DNA of 64,000 bases from Neptunicella sp048268085 (GTDB lineage: Bacteria; Pseudomonadota; Gammaproteobacteria; Enterobacterales; Alteromonadaceae), in NCBI RefSeq assembly GCF_048268085.1, contig NZ_JBLWWF010000002.1, positions 186,001 through 250,000 on the forward strand. Direction: 5' to 3'. The notes beneath the pieces were generated by a model. The model was not told the DNA's origin. It saw nothing but the letters and a program-made list of their open reading frames with translations, and did no database searches. The position numbers and the translations under genes are program-made. Of the stretch, positions 54,355-63,943 are shown one piece after another; the first letter of the stretch is position 1, and every line of letters begins with the position of its first letter.

Positions 54355-54996
54355 TTAAAACTTTTGCAGCATTATCATTTGGCTGGCCACGTCGGCCGCT
54401 GGTATTGGCCTATACTTGGCAAGGGGTCCCAACATCAGCACTGACAACATCCTGAACACGGCAATACCGAGACTTTCCAATAAACGGGTGGTTGGTCGAT
54501 GCCCCAATAGCAAGGAAGGACGAACGTAATTGGCCACCGTCAGTCCTTCTATCTGGGCAATTGCCTGTTCCAGCTCACCTTTGACCCGCAAATAGAAATT
54601 ATGACTACTGGCATTGGCTCCCACTGATGAAATCCATACAAAACTGACTGCGTTAGCTTGTGCCGCGATTTGCGCTGACTGGTAGACATAATCAAAATCA
54701 ACCTGACGAAATGCCTGGCGAGTTTTAGCCTGTTTGATCGTGGTCCCTAAACACACGTAGATATGTCGATGCTCGAATAACTCGCAACAATCCGCAAGTT
54801 GGGTAAAATCAATTTCTTTCTGCTGTAAACACTGACGCGGGTCTTGCCACGTTGCTTTAGTAATAGTTTGTCGAACCAAACACGTTACCTGAGTATAACG
54901 AGGATCAAGTAACAATTGCTGCACTAGCTGCTGTCCAACCAAGCCAGAGGCTCCCAATACCAGCGCTTGATGGTCTGTTATCATGTTGTTTGTCAT
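54355..54996 (-). CDS. NAD(P)-binding Rossmann-fold protein (atypical SDR)
   Basis: A 213-residue protein of the NAD(P)H-binding atypical SDR group (HTATIP2/YbjT-like). The dinucleotide motif is ALVLGASGLVGQQLVQQLL, followed by a basic CLVRQ. IYVCLGTTIKQAKTRQAF is close to the segment found in HTATIP2/TIP30-type proteins. FVWISSVGANASSHNFYLRVKGELE holds the Ser and Tyr-x-x-x-Lys-like YLRVK, and YVRPSLLLG is typical. The substrate is unknown. The start could be this ATG or the one four codons on; neither has a clear ribosome site. Confidence 0.8.
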   Translation of the reverse strand: MTNNMITDHQALVLGASGLVGQQLVQQLLLDPRYTQVTCLVRQTITKATWQDPRQCLQQKEIDFTQLADCCELFEHRHIYVCLGTTIKQAKTRQAFRQVDFDYVYQSAQIAAQANAVSFVWISSVGANASSHNFYLRVKGELEQAIAQIEGLTVANYVRPSLLLGHRPTTRLLESLGIAVFRMLSVLMLGPLAKYRPIPAADVASQMIMLQKF

Positions 54997-55099
54997 ACTA
55001 ACGTCATTGGCTTAATATCTACTTTGGATATTACAGCGGAAACCGCAAGCAATCACTTGCTATATTACGCAGTTTTAAGTCATTCTGGATAAATAGCGA

Positions 55100-57163
55100 T
55101 TGATCAATATACGTAGTACTGGACTATTATCAGCCCTTTTGGTGAGCATATTTGCTGCGGGTATCAATGCCCAACAAGCCGTTCCAGCACAGGTGATAGC
55201 GCCTGTGCCCGCTCGTTCAGGAGTGGATCTAAACGCCATTGATCGCGATACCCGTCCGCAAGATGACTTTTATCAGTTTGCCAACGGCAACTGGTTAAAC
55301 AAAACCACCATCCCCGACGCCAGTTCTGGCTATACCATTTATAACGAAGTGTATGATGAAGCGGAAAAAACCCTGCGTAATATTATTGAACAGGCGGCTA
55401 AATCGGACAATATAAGCGGTACCGAAACCCAGAAAGTGGCCGATTTATTTAACTCGTGGATGGATAAAAAAGCCATCGAAGAACGCGGATTACAACCGTT
55501 ACAACAAGATATTGAGCGCATTAGGCAAATTAGCAATCAAGCTCAACTGCTGGCTATGTGGGCCGAATTTATCCGCAATCGCATCGACGTTCCTTTTGGC
55601 TTTTATATCCATCCCAATCTTAAAAATAACACTGAATATGCGGTTTATTTGAGCCAAGATGGATTAACCTTGCCTGACAGGGATTACTACATCAATCAAA
55701 CCAATCCGACTTTTGCTGCAATACGCGAGGCCCTACCCCAATTTATTCAAACCATGAATACCTTTGTTGAGCCAACTATGACGGCACAAAGGGCTCAAGC
55801 GGTTTATCAGTTAGAGCTATCTATCGCCACATCCCATTGGAGCAAAGTGGATAATCGCAATAATGCCAAAACCTATAACACCTATACCCTCAGTCAATTA
55901 TCCGAAATAGGCCACAATATTGATTGGCCAAGCTTATTTAACGCGCTTGGTCTGGTCAATATCGAACAGGTCATTGTCACCCAACCCAGTTATTTTCAAG
56001 CCATCGATAAGCTGATTAGCGATACCGATCTGAATGTCTGGAAAGATTACCTGATTTATAACCTAATCCGCAGCTATGCGCCTTATCTGCCTCAAGCCAT
56101 CGATGACAGCAATTTTAATTTTATGGGTAACAAACTGTATGGGCAAAACAAGCAACAGCCTCGCTGGAAGCGGGGTATTAATCTGGTCAACAGCGCGTTA
56201 GGTGAAGTGGTCGGTAAACTTTATGTGGAACAACGCTTTCCCGTCACGGCTAAAAAAGAAATGCAACAACTCGTCAGCAATATACTGGCGTCATTTTATA
56301 CCAGTATCGATCAACTGGAATGGATGAATGAGCAAACCAAAGTATCGGCAAAGCTCAAATTAGCCAAGCTCACCAGTAAAATTGGCTATCCCGAACATTG
56401 GCGTGACTATTCCGAGCTAATCATTGTTAAAGACGATCATCTGGGCAATATCAAGCGCATTAGGGCATTCGAATATAATCGTGAGATCAATAAAATAGGT
56501 AAACAAATAGATAAGAATGAATGGTTTATGACCCCCCAAACCGTCAACGCCTACTATGATCCAACCCAAAATGAAATCGTATTTCCTGCCGCGCGATTGC
56601 AACCGCCGCTATTTCAACCCGATGCTGACGATGCCATTAACTATGGGGCCATCGGGTCGGTGATAGGTCATGAAATCAGCCACGCCTTTGATGACGCTGG
56701 TAGTCAATACGATGCCAATGGTAATTTGCGGGATTGGTGGACCGCTGAAGATAAGCAAGCTTTTGAACAGCGCACCGCCCAATTGGTTAAGCAATATAAT
56801 CAATACTCGCCATTGGAAGGAATGCAGGTCAATGGTCAGCTCACTTTGGGTGAAAATATTGGTGACTTATCCGGTGTAGCAATCGCTTATAAAGCCTATC
56901 TGCGCAGTTTAAACAACCAGCTTCCGCCCATAATCGATGGTTTTACCGGACCGCAACGCTTTTTCTTGGGTTATGCGATGTCGCGTAAGGGCAAATATAA
57001 ACATGAATCTACTGTCAGCCAACTCACCTCCGATCCCCATGCACCGCTAAAATATCGGGTCAATGGCGTTTACCGCAATATTCCCGAATTCTATTTAGCA
57101 TTCGGCGTGAAAGAAGGCGATGGGATGTGGATAGCGCCAGAAAACAGAGTCAAAATCTGGTAA
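55100..57163 (+). CDS. M13 family zinc metallopeptidase (PepO/neprilysin-like)
   Basis: Exported endopeptidase of 687 residues. A signal peptide covers residues 1-24 (FAAGINA). The N-terminal domain starts at RPQDDFYQFANGNWL. Zinc site: His524-Glu-Ile-Ser-His528 in VIGHEISHAFDDAGSQYD and the third ligand Glu585 in GENIGD. The C-terminus ends in a Trp (RVKIW), as is usual for the family. The start is TTG 55100, with GGAT about nine bases upstream; no in-frame ATG would keep the signal peptide. It is a single gene. Confidence 0.93.
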   Translation: MINIRSTGLLSALLVSIFAAGINAQQAVPAQVIAPVPARSGVDLNAIDRDTRPQDDFYQFANGNWLNKTTIPDASSGYTIYNEVYDEAEKTLRNIIEQAAKSDNISGTETQKVADLFNSWMDKKAIEERGLQPLQQDIERIRQISNQAQLLAMWAEFIRNRIDVPFGFYIHPNLKNNTEYAVYLSQDGLTLPDRDYYINQTNPTFAAIREALPQFIQTMNTFVEPTMTAQRAQAVYQLELSIATSHWSKVDNRNNAKTYNTYTLSQLSEIGHNIDWPSLFNALGLVNIEQVIVTQPSYFQAIDKLISDTDLNVWKDYLIYNLIRSYAPYLPQAIDDSNFNFMGNKLYGQNKQQPRWKRGINLVNSALGEVVGKLYVEQRFPVTAKKEMQQLVSNILASFYTSIDQLEWMNEQTKVSAKLKLAKLTSKIGYPEHWRDYSELIIVKDDHLGNIKRIRAFEYNREINKIGKQIDKNEWFMTPQTVNAYYDPTQNEIVFPAARLQPPLFQPDADDAINYGAIGSVIGHEISHAFDDAGSQYDANGNLRDWWTAEDKQAFEQRTAQLVKQYNQYSPLEGMQVNGQLTLGENIGDLSGVAIAYKAYLRSLNNQLPPIIDGFTGPQRFFLGYAMSRKGKYKHESTVSQLTSDPHAPLKYRVNGVYRNIPEFYLAFGVKEGDGMWIAPENRVKIW

Positions 57164-57224
57164 AGTAAAATAACTATCAGTATTAACAATAATCGCTGGG
57201 TTATCCCCATACATCCAATTCAAT

Positions 57225-57365
57225 TTAATAGTGTTTCATTTTATCCCACCAATGCGATAAATAGGCTTTTCCCGATCCGGCACCTGGATGAATTTTAGCC
57301 TCATTGATGGAATAAGCGTTTAAGGTTATCGGGACATTATTTTGCACAACCTTAAACACTTCCAT
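57225..57365 (-). CDS. 46-residue small protein at the end of the glucosylglycerate operon
   Basis: Found by reading the gap. ATG at 57363-57365 with AGGA five bases upstream; stop TAA at 57225-57227. It starts seven bases after the phosphorylase stop, on the same strand. The sequence begins MEVFKVVQNNVPITLNAYS, continues with INEAKIHPGAGSGKAYLSHW and ends WDKMKHY. It has a Gly-rich turn, two Trp and no membrane segment. I know no family for it. Spacing and ribosome site argue that it is translated with the four enzyme genes. Confidence 0.55.
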   Translation of the reverse strand: MEVFKVVQNNVPITLNAYSINEAKIHPGAGSGKAYLSHWWDKMKHY

Positions 57366-57372
57366 AATGATC

Positions 57373-59127
57373 CTATTTGATATTGGTGATCCATAACGTT
57401 TGATAAGGCTGCACTTCCAGCTCCATCATCGAATCATTAAATTCCAACCCGCTAATCAAGTCCATCCAATGGTCGGTACCAATCAAGTTTACATCTGACA
57501 ATCTCAGCAACTGCGGCGTATCGGTAATATTGCTAATACAAAAGATACTCTGACGGCGGTCAATACTTTGCCGCCAATAACCAAATAGCTGTTCGCCTAA
57601 CTGCAAGGTAAACTGGGTGGCGTTAGGATGAAATGCTGGTTGCTTAATCCGTAATTCCAGTAATGCTGATAACCGCTGATGCACCTTATGATGCTGGCTA
57701 TGTGGCGAATCCAGCTCCTCATCAAGCAAATTATAATCCCAGCGATGGCGGTTAATAGAACGGTTCTGATTAGTATTGTTCACCCGTTCGAGATCGTTAC
57801 CGGTGCCAAGTAAACTATGAATATACAATCCAGGAATACCTTCCAGCCCAAACATAATGGCATGAGCACAAACAAAGCGATCCAGTCCCCACTTATCGGT
57901 GCCTTTTACGGTTCCCTGTAGGGCATCAAATAGTGCGATGTTGATCTCATAAGGCTTTTGCTGCCCATTATCCGCCACCCGCCAGGATACCCGACCACCA
58001 AACTGCTGCATGGTGGTTAGCAAGGTATTAAGTTCCAGCTCATCCAGTAACCCTTCCGCGGGTCGCAATCCAATACCATCATGTGAGGCAATAAAATTGA
58101 AATAGGTCGTGCCATTTTGTGCCGGAGGCATACTCATCATCCAATTTTTTAAATACTGGCAATTGCCGGTAATCAAGGTGTTAAGCAGCAATGGCGGTAA
58201 CGAAAAGTTATAGATGGCATGAGCTTCATTGGCATTACCGAAATAAGCCAGATTTTCACGATTGGGAATATTGGTTTCGGTAATAATGACCGCGTCCGGC
58301 TGGGCATGCTCAATTAAGGTACGTAACAAACGTACCACTTCATGAGTTTGTTCCAGATTGATACAGGGCGTACCTAGTTGCTTCCATAAAAACGCCACCG
58401 CATCGAGCCGAAACAAACGCACGCCGTTATCCAGATATTGACGAATAATTGATACAAACGTCAGCAGCACTTGCGGATTACGGAAATCAAAATCCACCTG
58501 ATCATGACTAAAAGTACACCATACATGCTGTACACCTTTGGATGTAGGCGTTTCACGCAATAACGCTGAAGTTCTCGGTCTGACCACGGTGGACAAATCA
58601 TCATCCGGTGACGCGGTATAGAAAAAATCACTGCCCTGACCTTCACCTTTAATAAAGTTATCAAACCAGGCACTGCGCGATGAACAATGGTTAATCACCA
58701 AATCCGACATTAATCGGTAGTCATCAGCAATCGCGCCAATATGCTGCCAGTTCCCTAAAGCCTCATTCACACTGGAATAATCAATCACCGAAAAACCATC
58801 ATCGGAACTATAAGGAAAAAACGGTAAGATATGCACGCTATTGATCACCGCTTTACAGCGCTCATTCATAAAACGATGTAAGGTTTGTAACGGTTTCTCG
58901 CCATCTTGTTCAATACTGTCACCATAGGTAATCAATACGACGTCATGCTGATCCCAGTGGTTTTGATGAGGCACAATTGGCCGCAAAGATTGGGCAGAAT
59001 CCAACCTCATTTCGGCCAGTAATTTAGTTCCAATCTGCTCCAGCGATTCCGCCGTTTCCACACCGGCATAAATCACTGCTAAATGATGCAATACACTTTC
59101 CTGTAACTGAACGAGCGGCTCCATCAT
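57373..59127 (-). CDS. GH13 phosphorylase, probable glucosylglycerate phosphorylase
   Basis: A 584-residue GH13 enzyme of the sucrose-phosphorylase subfamily. The early segment ITYGDSIEQDGEKPLQTLHRF and the VHILPFFPYSSDDGFSVIDY motif are those of sucrose/glucosylglycerate phosphorylases. Catalytic nucleophile Asp242 (VRLFRLDAVAFLWKQ), acid/base Glu284 (VIITETNIPN) and stabiliser Asp350 (FIASHDGIGLRP). Because it directly follows a glucosyl-3-phosphoglycerate synthase and phosphatase, I infer the reaction glucosylglycerate + Pi to glucose-1-phosphate + glycerate. Sucrose or another glucoside remains possible. It starts in a TAATG overlap with gpgS; a second ATG three bases on has better spacing from AAGGA. 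Confidence 0.82.
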   Translation of the reverse strand: MMEPLVQLQESVLHHLAVIYAGVETAESLEQIGTKLLAEMRLDSAQSLRPIVPHQNHWDQHDVVLITYGDSIEQDGEKPLQTLHRFMNERCKAVINSVHILPFFPYSSDDGFSVIDYSSVNEALGNWQHIGAIADDYRLMSDLVINHCSSRSAWFDNFIKGEGQGSDFFYTASPDDDLSTVVRPRTSALLRETPTSKGVQHVWCTFSHDQVDFDFRNPQVLLTFVSIIRQYLDNGVRLFRLDAVAFLWKQLGTPCINLEQTHEVVRLLRTLIEHAQPDAVIITETNIPNRENLAYFGNANEAHAIYNFSLPPLLLNTLITGNCQYLKNWMMSMPPAQNGTTYFNFIASHDGIGLRPAEGLLDELELNTLLTTMQQFGGRVSWRVADNGQQKPYEINIALFDALQGTVKGTDKWGLDRFVCAHAIMFGLEGIPGLYIHSLLGTGNDLERVNNTNQNRSINRHRWDYNLLDEELDSPHSQHHKVHQRLSALLELRIKQPAFHPNATQFTLQLGEQLFGYWRQSIDRRQSIFCISNITDTPQLLRLSDVNLIGTDHWMDLISGLEFNDSMMELEVQPYQTLWITNIK

Positions 59128-60350
59128 TATTCCTTATATTGTTGGTAATCCAGTTCAACGGCTTCTTTAAGTCGTTCAAGAACGTCCGGCATCGCACTTA
59201 CCACCCTATTCCAACTAGGAATAAAAGGACGATCCATCGGGTTTTCCAAAAAATTTTGCCCGGCAGTCATAATATTTCGGGCAAACATTTCAACCGCTTT
59301 TTCTTCATTATGAATATCCAGTTTTAACCCGTTCATCACCGCATCGTTGTGATAAGTTTCAACAAAGTCCAATGCAATGCGAAAGTACGTTGCCTTGAGT
59401 GAGCGGAAAGTTTCACTACTAAAGGTTTGTCCCTGAGTTGCCAGTTTGCGTAACAACGCCTTGGTAATATCAATCGACATTTTGGATAAGCCGGCTGCCT
59501 GATCATCCAAAGACAATTCCTGATGCTTGTGATCGTAAGTTTTAGCAATATCCACCTGACACAAACGGTTACTGGCATAGTTACGGTACATTTCCGACAG
59601 AACCCCGATTTCCAGTCCCCAATCACTGGGAATACGAATGTCATTTAGTACATCACGTCGAAAGGAAAACTCACCCGCCAATGGATAACGAAAACTGTCC
59701 ATAAATTCCAGATAAGGGCTGTGACCAACAATAGATTTCAGCGCTCTAAGTAATGGCGTGACCAGCAAACGTGATACGCGACCATTCATCTTGCCATCGG
59801 CCACCCGCGCGTAGAAACCTTTACAAAACTCATAGTTAAAATTGGGGTGCGCAACCGGGTAAATCAGTCTGGCTAATAATTCACGGTTATAGGTCAAAAT
59901 GTCACAATCGTGTAAGGCCACTGATTCCGCTTTACCGGAAGCCAAAATATAGCCCATGCAATACCACACATTACGCCCCTTCCCTAGTTCTCTGGGCGCC
60001 AATTCCAAATCGGCAAGCTCGGCATCCAGCGCTTTTAAACGTGGGCCGTCATTCCACAAAATACGATGTTCCTGCGGAAATTTGTCAAAAAACTTCAGGG
60101 CATGCCGGTACTGATCTTCACTGGCTCGATCCAATCCCACCACAATCTGCGACAGATAAGGCACATCACATAAATGATTTACAATATTGGGTAGCGCCTC
60201 ACCTTCCAACTCGGAAAATAACGACGGTAAGATCAATGCCATCGGACGTTTCTCAGCAAACTGAACCAATTCCTGTTCCAACTCTGCGACCGGCCGTTCG
60301 GCCAGATTATGTAAGGTGGTTACCACCCCATTTTGATAAAAATCCGCCAT
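59127..60350 (-). CDS. gpgS: Glucosyl-3-phosphoglycerate synthase
   Basis: Retaining GT-A glycosyltransferase (GT81-like, 407 residues) that moves glucose from an NDP-glucose to 3-phosphoglycerate. The metal/nucleotide motif is D148-C-D150 in ALHDCDILTY. Strands ALILPSLFSEL and IVVGLDRASEDQ build the N-terminal Rossmann half, and GKGRNVWYCMGYILASG is the segment that usually borders the donor site. DWGLEIGVLSEMYRN follows the acceptor region. The start overlaps the phosphatase stop (TAATG). This is the committed step to the compatible solute glucosylglycerate. Confidence 0.88.
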   Translation of the reverse strand: MADFYQNGVVTTLHNLAERPVAELEQELVQFAEKRPMALILPSLFSELEGEALPNIVNHLCDVPYLSQIVVGLDRASEDQYRHALKFFDKFPQEHRILWNDGPRLKALDAELADLELAPRELGKGRNVWYCMGYILASGKAESVALHDCDILTYNRELLARLIYPVAHPNFNYEFCKGFYARVADGKMNGRVSRLLVTPLLRALKSIVGHSPYLEFMDSFRYPLAGEFSFRRDVLNDIRIPSDWGLEIGVLSEMYRNYASNRLCQVDIAKTYDHKHQELSLDDQAAGLSKMSIDITKALLRKLATQGQTFSSETFRSLKATYFRIALDFVETYHNDAVMNGLKLDIHNEEKAVEMFARNIMTAGQNFLENPMDRPFIPSWNRVVSAMPDVLERLKEAVELDYQQYKE

Positions 60351-61189
60351 TATTTACTCCTAAAATATTGCTGCATAATAATTTCGATACACTCACTCCA
60401 GCCCTCAGGGCCGGGTAATGTGCTGGTAAAAAGGTGTTGTATTCGAGCCAACTGAGGGAGTGGTTGTACTGGAGAGAGTATTCTTACTGCGATATTGGCC
60501 ATCTCCAACATGGCAATATCGTTATGGCTATCCCCGATGGCAATGGATTTATACTGCACATCGCCTTCACCCTGACGGCTAAACTCCTCTACCAACCACT
60601 GCATGGCTATGCCTTTATTACATTCACCAGAAACATGAATAAAGCGTCCGCCCTGCAACGGATCGGCGCCTAATGCCACTAAGGCATCGATAAACGCTTC
60701 ACGCTGTTGTTCATCGCCATGCCATAACACCGGCTCACTAAAATGACGTTCTGCCGCCTGCTCAGCTTGTTGAACCGATAAGCCGGTGGTGTCACAAATA
60801 CGCTGCACACTCATGGTGGCAAAATGTTCAAATAAGCCGGCAAAATCAGATTCCACTTTCGCTAACAGCGTTAACCAGTGCTGTCGCTCTTTACTAAAGG
60901 TTTTAACCCAATACTGTTGATAGCTTTCAGTATTATCGGGTTGCTGGGGAAAATACCCTTGTGGGATAAACACGGCTGCGCCATTCTCAACAATAAAGGG
61001 CGCGTCCAAGGTGAGTTCTTGATGCAATTCGTCTAATTCAGCTGCGGTTTTACTGGTATTGGGTACCACCGGTACATTAAGTTGATGTAGTCTAGCTAAC
61101 GTAGCGTCAGCAGCTTGATGGCTGTAAGTGTCGTGATCCAGTAACGAACCGTCCAAATCAGTAAAAATAATATAACGGTTTTCAAGCAT
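60350..61189 (-). CDS. HAD phosphatase, glucosyl/mannosyl-3-phosphoglycerate phosphatase type
   Basis: A 279-residue HAD-superfamily (Cof/MpgP/YedP group) phosphatase. Nucleophile and acid are Asp11 and Asp13 in IIFTDLDGSLLDHDTYS. Motif II is PNTSKTAAEL. The cap follows with APFIVENGAAVFIP. Motifs III/IV are NKGIAMQWL and IAIGDSHNDIAMLEMA. Operon position gives the likely substrate glucosyl-3-phosphoglycerate. The ATG 61187-61189 preceded by AAGGAAGC is chosen over the frame open to 61279. The first eight bases overlap the kinase gene. Confidence 0.87.
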   Translation of the reverse strand: MLENRYIIFTDLDGSLLDHDTYSHQAADATLARLHQLNVPVVPNTSKTAAELDELHQELTLDAPFIVENGAAVFIPQGYFPQQPDNTESYQQYWVKTFSKERQHWLTLLAKVESDFAGLFEHFATMSVQRICDTTGLSVQQAEQAAERHFSEPVLWHGDEQQREAFIDALVALGADPLQGGRFIHVSGECNKGIAMQWLVEEFSRQGEGDVQYKSIAIGDSHNDIAMLEMANIAVRILSPVQPLPQLARIQHLFTSTLPGPEGWSECIEIIMQQYFRSK

Positions 61190-62066
61190 AAGCTTCCTTA
61201 CTATTGAGTGAGATAATCTGACGATTTTTATCCAGTTTAAACACCTGATCACACCGGGCCGGCAAGGTTTGCAAACCATGTTCAGTCAAACGCTGATAAT
61301 GCTGGATAAAATCACAAATTTGTCGGGTCGTCATAATATGACTTTGCGCTGCGGGGTCAGTACTGGCGGCAAGCTTCTTCTCCTGTTCCAGCCGCCACTG
61401 AAAAACGTGATCAAAACTAGGCGCCTGCAACATCAACCAGTAATCCATCATCTCGTAAAGCGGCTCATAATGAGTCTTAAGTTGCTGGTTGACATAGTGG
61501 CGCCATAAACGCCGCTCATCCTGTTCTGATTCAAGACTATTAACCGACTGTTCAAGCTCACTGGCAGACTGCGCCGTCACGCCCCAACACCAGCCTTCGA
61601 ATATGACAATATCTACCGGTGTTTTTACCACAGGCCAATACATTGACGACAACGGGTTATCCATCGCCTTACTAAATTTAGGTAGCGCCACTTCAGTTCC
61701 GGTTTCAGCTAAATGACCAAGAACCAGTTTTGCCATTGCTATATCATGGGTACCGGGTACGCCACGGGTTTGTAGCAATGGATGCACTTTCATTGCCAAT
61801 TCAGCGCGTTGCTGGCGACTTAAATAAAAGTCATCCAGCGATAGTACCACCACTTTCAGAGCGTGATTCTCGGCCAAATATTGCTGGATGAAATCAGCGA
61901 GGGTGGACTTGCCCGAGCCCTGGCAACCATTTAGTCCCACATAAAAGGGTCGTTTTGCACCTTCATGGTGCACGACAAGTTGTTCAGCCAATGGGACATA
62001 CCACTGCTTGGCTGTATCAATAAAATCATCATTTAGCCTGTGTTTAGTGATAAATTCGGCAAACAT
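61182..62066 (-). CDS. Glycerate 3-kinase (P-loop, class III type)
   Basis: A 294-residue P-loop kinase of the phosphoribulokinase/uridine-kinase-like fold. Walker A GCQGSGKST spans residues 47-55. VVLSLDDFYLS, HPLLQTRGVPGTHDIAMAK, LPKFSKAMDNP and IVIFEGWCWGV match the plant/yeast-type D-glycerate 3-kinase group. It would turn glycerate released by the phosphorylase into 3-phosphoglycerate, either for glycolysis or for a new round of GpgS. It is the first gene of the leftward operon, so its promoter lies in 62067-62412. Confidence 0.8.
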   Translation of the reverse strand: MFAEFITKHRLNDDFIDTAKQWYVPLAEQLVVHHEGAKRPFYVGLNGCQGSGKSTLADFIQQYLAENHALKVVVLSLDDFYLSRQQRAELAMKVHPLLQTRGVPGTHDIAMAKLVLGHLAETGTEVALPKFSKAMDNPLSSMYWPVVKTPVDIVIFEGWCWGVTAQSASELEQSVNSLESEQDERRLWRHYVNQQLKTHYEPLYEMMDYWLMLQAPSFDHVFQWRLEQEKKLAASTDPAAQSHIMTTRQICDFIQHYQRLTEHGLQTLPARCDQVFKLDKNRQIISLNSKEAYA

Positions 62067-62412
62067 TTGCGGGTTCTCCAGTAAATTAAAGGGTATTTTT
62101 TATTATTGTGTTAACGCATCCATACCGACTGTTTCAACATTTGTGCCAGCCCCTTAACTTTAGAAGATAAAAGCCCCCACAGCAGAATGCCCTGTCACAA
62201 CAACAGGCCGATTAATTGGTATAAATATAAAAGGCCAATCAAACGAATTACGCTAATTGACCTTGATGAAATGACTGATTTATTTAATAAGTAACAACAA
62301 CTGGAGGGTTTGCACTAGAAATGAAGCGGTCAAACGATTGCCAGCAATGCTTGTTGTTTAGCGAGCCAATTGTTTCAGATTACCTATCATCGCCCCAAGT
62401 CGGTCGCAATAA
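62067..62412. other. Intergenic region upstream of the glucosylglycerate operon
   Basis: 346 bases. It must contain the promoter for the glycerate-kinase operon and the 3' end of the ppx transcript. It is AT-rich, with scattered CAACAA/TTGTTG matches. I saw no clear terminator, RNA gene or operator. A 42-codon plus-strand frame running into ppx antisense looks accidental. Confidence 0.3.
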
Positions 62413-63942
62413 TCATTCAAACTGCAATTCAATTTTCAGGGTGTGAATTTGTTCGGCTTCCCGCGCTAAATCGGCGGCTAATAAGGGTTGTTCATCTAGC
62501 CATTGATCCGCAAAAGTGAGGCTAATAACTGAATTTTTACTTTGTACATCAAGCTTTGGCACGCTGTCATCCTGACGCTGGATATTTAACAACACCGCTA
62601 AACGCAGTAAAGCAATCAATTTATACACTTGCCCTGTGTCATATTGATCCAGCTCTGGTAATTCAGCCAGCCGAATTTTTTTACGATGGACTCCCGCCAG
62701 CATCGCAAGCAACTCCTGCTGCTCCTGATTAAAACCGGGTAATTCCACTTGTTGCAATATGTAAGCTGAATGACGCTGTACTGCGCGGGAATTAATCTGC
62801 AACCCCACTTCATGTAACAACGCAGCCCAACCGAGCATGCTTTTCAATTCGTTATTATCGAGTTGCCACCCAGACTGACATGCATCATACAATTGCATGG
62901 TGGTGGCCAGCACACGACGGGCCTGCTCGGTATCCACATCGTAACGAGTTGCGAGACTCTCGGCACTGCGCTGACGAATATCATTACGGGCGAGACCGTC
63001 TTCCATTTCATAGATCACGCCTTCCCGCAACGCACTGGTGGAATAGGCCATTTCTGCAATATCAAAACTTTTAAATACGGCGGTTAAGATTGCTAATCCC
63101 GCCACAAAAACAGGCTGGCGATCTTCGCCCAAGCCATCAAGCTGAATATCCTCAACCCGATCCGCTTTGCAGCACAGTTCACTAATTTGCGCTAAATCCG
63201 CCAGATCAATCGTGCTTTTTTGCGGATTGGCGGATAATTTGGCCGCCACATCGAGAATAGTTCGAATGGTACCGGAGGTGCCAATACAGCATTGCCATCC
63301 CAATTTACGGTATTTTTTATCCAGTAATTCCAATTCCTGCTGAGCCGCAGTAACCGCGCGATTAAACCTTTTCTTACTCACATCACCGTTGGCAAAAAAC
63401 CGTTGGGTATAGCTCACACAGCCCATTTTCACGCTACGCAGTAATAAGGGTTCCAATCCTTCACCGATGATACACTCGGTTGAGCCACCACCAATATCTA
63501 CCACCAGTCGTTGCCCATCATCATAACTGGTATGCGCGACACCCGAATAAATCAGTCGCGCCTCTTCGATACCAGAAATAATTTCCACCGGATAGGGCAT
63601 GATTTTACGAGCCGCTTTGATAAAGACTTTGGCGTTTTTAGCCTTGCGCAGAGTATGTGTTGCGACAATCCTGACACTATCAGGGCTAAACCCGGTCAGG
63701 CTTTGAGCCATTAGCGCAAGAATATCCAACCCTCGGCTAATCGCTTCATCAGATAACACATCATTATCGTCCAGCCCTTCTGCCAATCTGACTTTTTGTT
63801 TAATGGTATGCAGTATTTGTACGGAATCAGCGACTATCCGGGCCACAACCAGATGAAAACTATTCGAACCTAGATCCAGTGCAGCGACTTTGGTTGATTC
63901 ACGGTTTTCTATATCAGTAAACGCGCTCTCTGGGGCCGGCAT
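62413..63942 (-). CDS. ppx: Exopolyphosphatase (Ppx/GppA family)
   Basis: Removes terminal phosphates from polyphosphate, or phosphate from pppGpp in the GppA branch. The ASKHA-fold N-terminal domain has VAALDLGSNSFHLVVARI, VDIGGGSTECIIGE and GTSGTIRTILDV. The C-terminal half is an HD-like helical domain with LHEVGLQINSRAVQRHSAYIL. 509 residues. The gene follows the ppk stop by one base (TAATATG), which favours the ppx name over gppA. Confidence 0.93.
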   Translation of the reverse strand: MPAPESAFTDIENRESTKVAALDLGSNSFHLVVARIVADSVQILHTIKQKVRLAEGLDDNDVLSDEAISRGLDILALMAQSLTGFSPDSVRIVATHTLRKAKNAKVFIKAARKIMPYPVEIISGIEEARLIYSGVAHTSYDDGQRLVVDIGGGSTECIIGEGLEPLLLRSVKMGCVSYTQRFFANGDVSKKRFNRAVTAAQQELELLDKKYRKLGWQCCIGTSGTIRTILDVAAKLSANPQKSTIDLADLAQISELCCKADRVEDIQLDGLGEDRQPVFVAGLAILTAVFKSFDIAEMAYSTSALREGVIYEMEDGLARNDIRQRSAESLATRYDVDTEQARRVLATTMQLYDACQSGWQLDNNELKSMLGWAALLHEVGLQINSRAVQRHSAYILQQVELPGFNQEQQELLAMLAGVHRKKIRLAELPELDQYDTGQVYKLIALLRLAVLLNIQRQDDSVPKLDVQSKNSVISLTFADQWLDEQPLLAADLAREAEQIHTLKIELQFE

Positions 63943-63943
63943 A

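Noticed and set aside
62312..62440. Short plus-strand frame running into ppx
   Set aside because: It is antisense to the ppx end and has no ribosome site of good quality.
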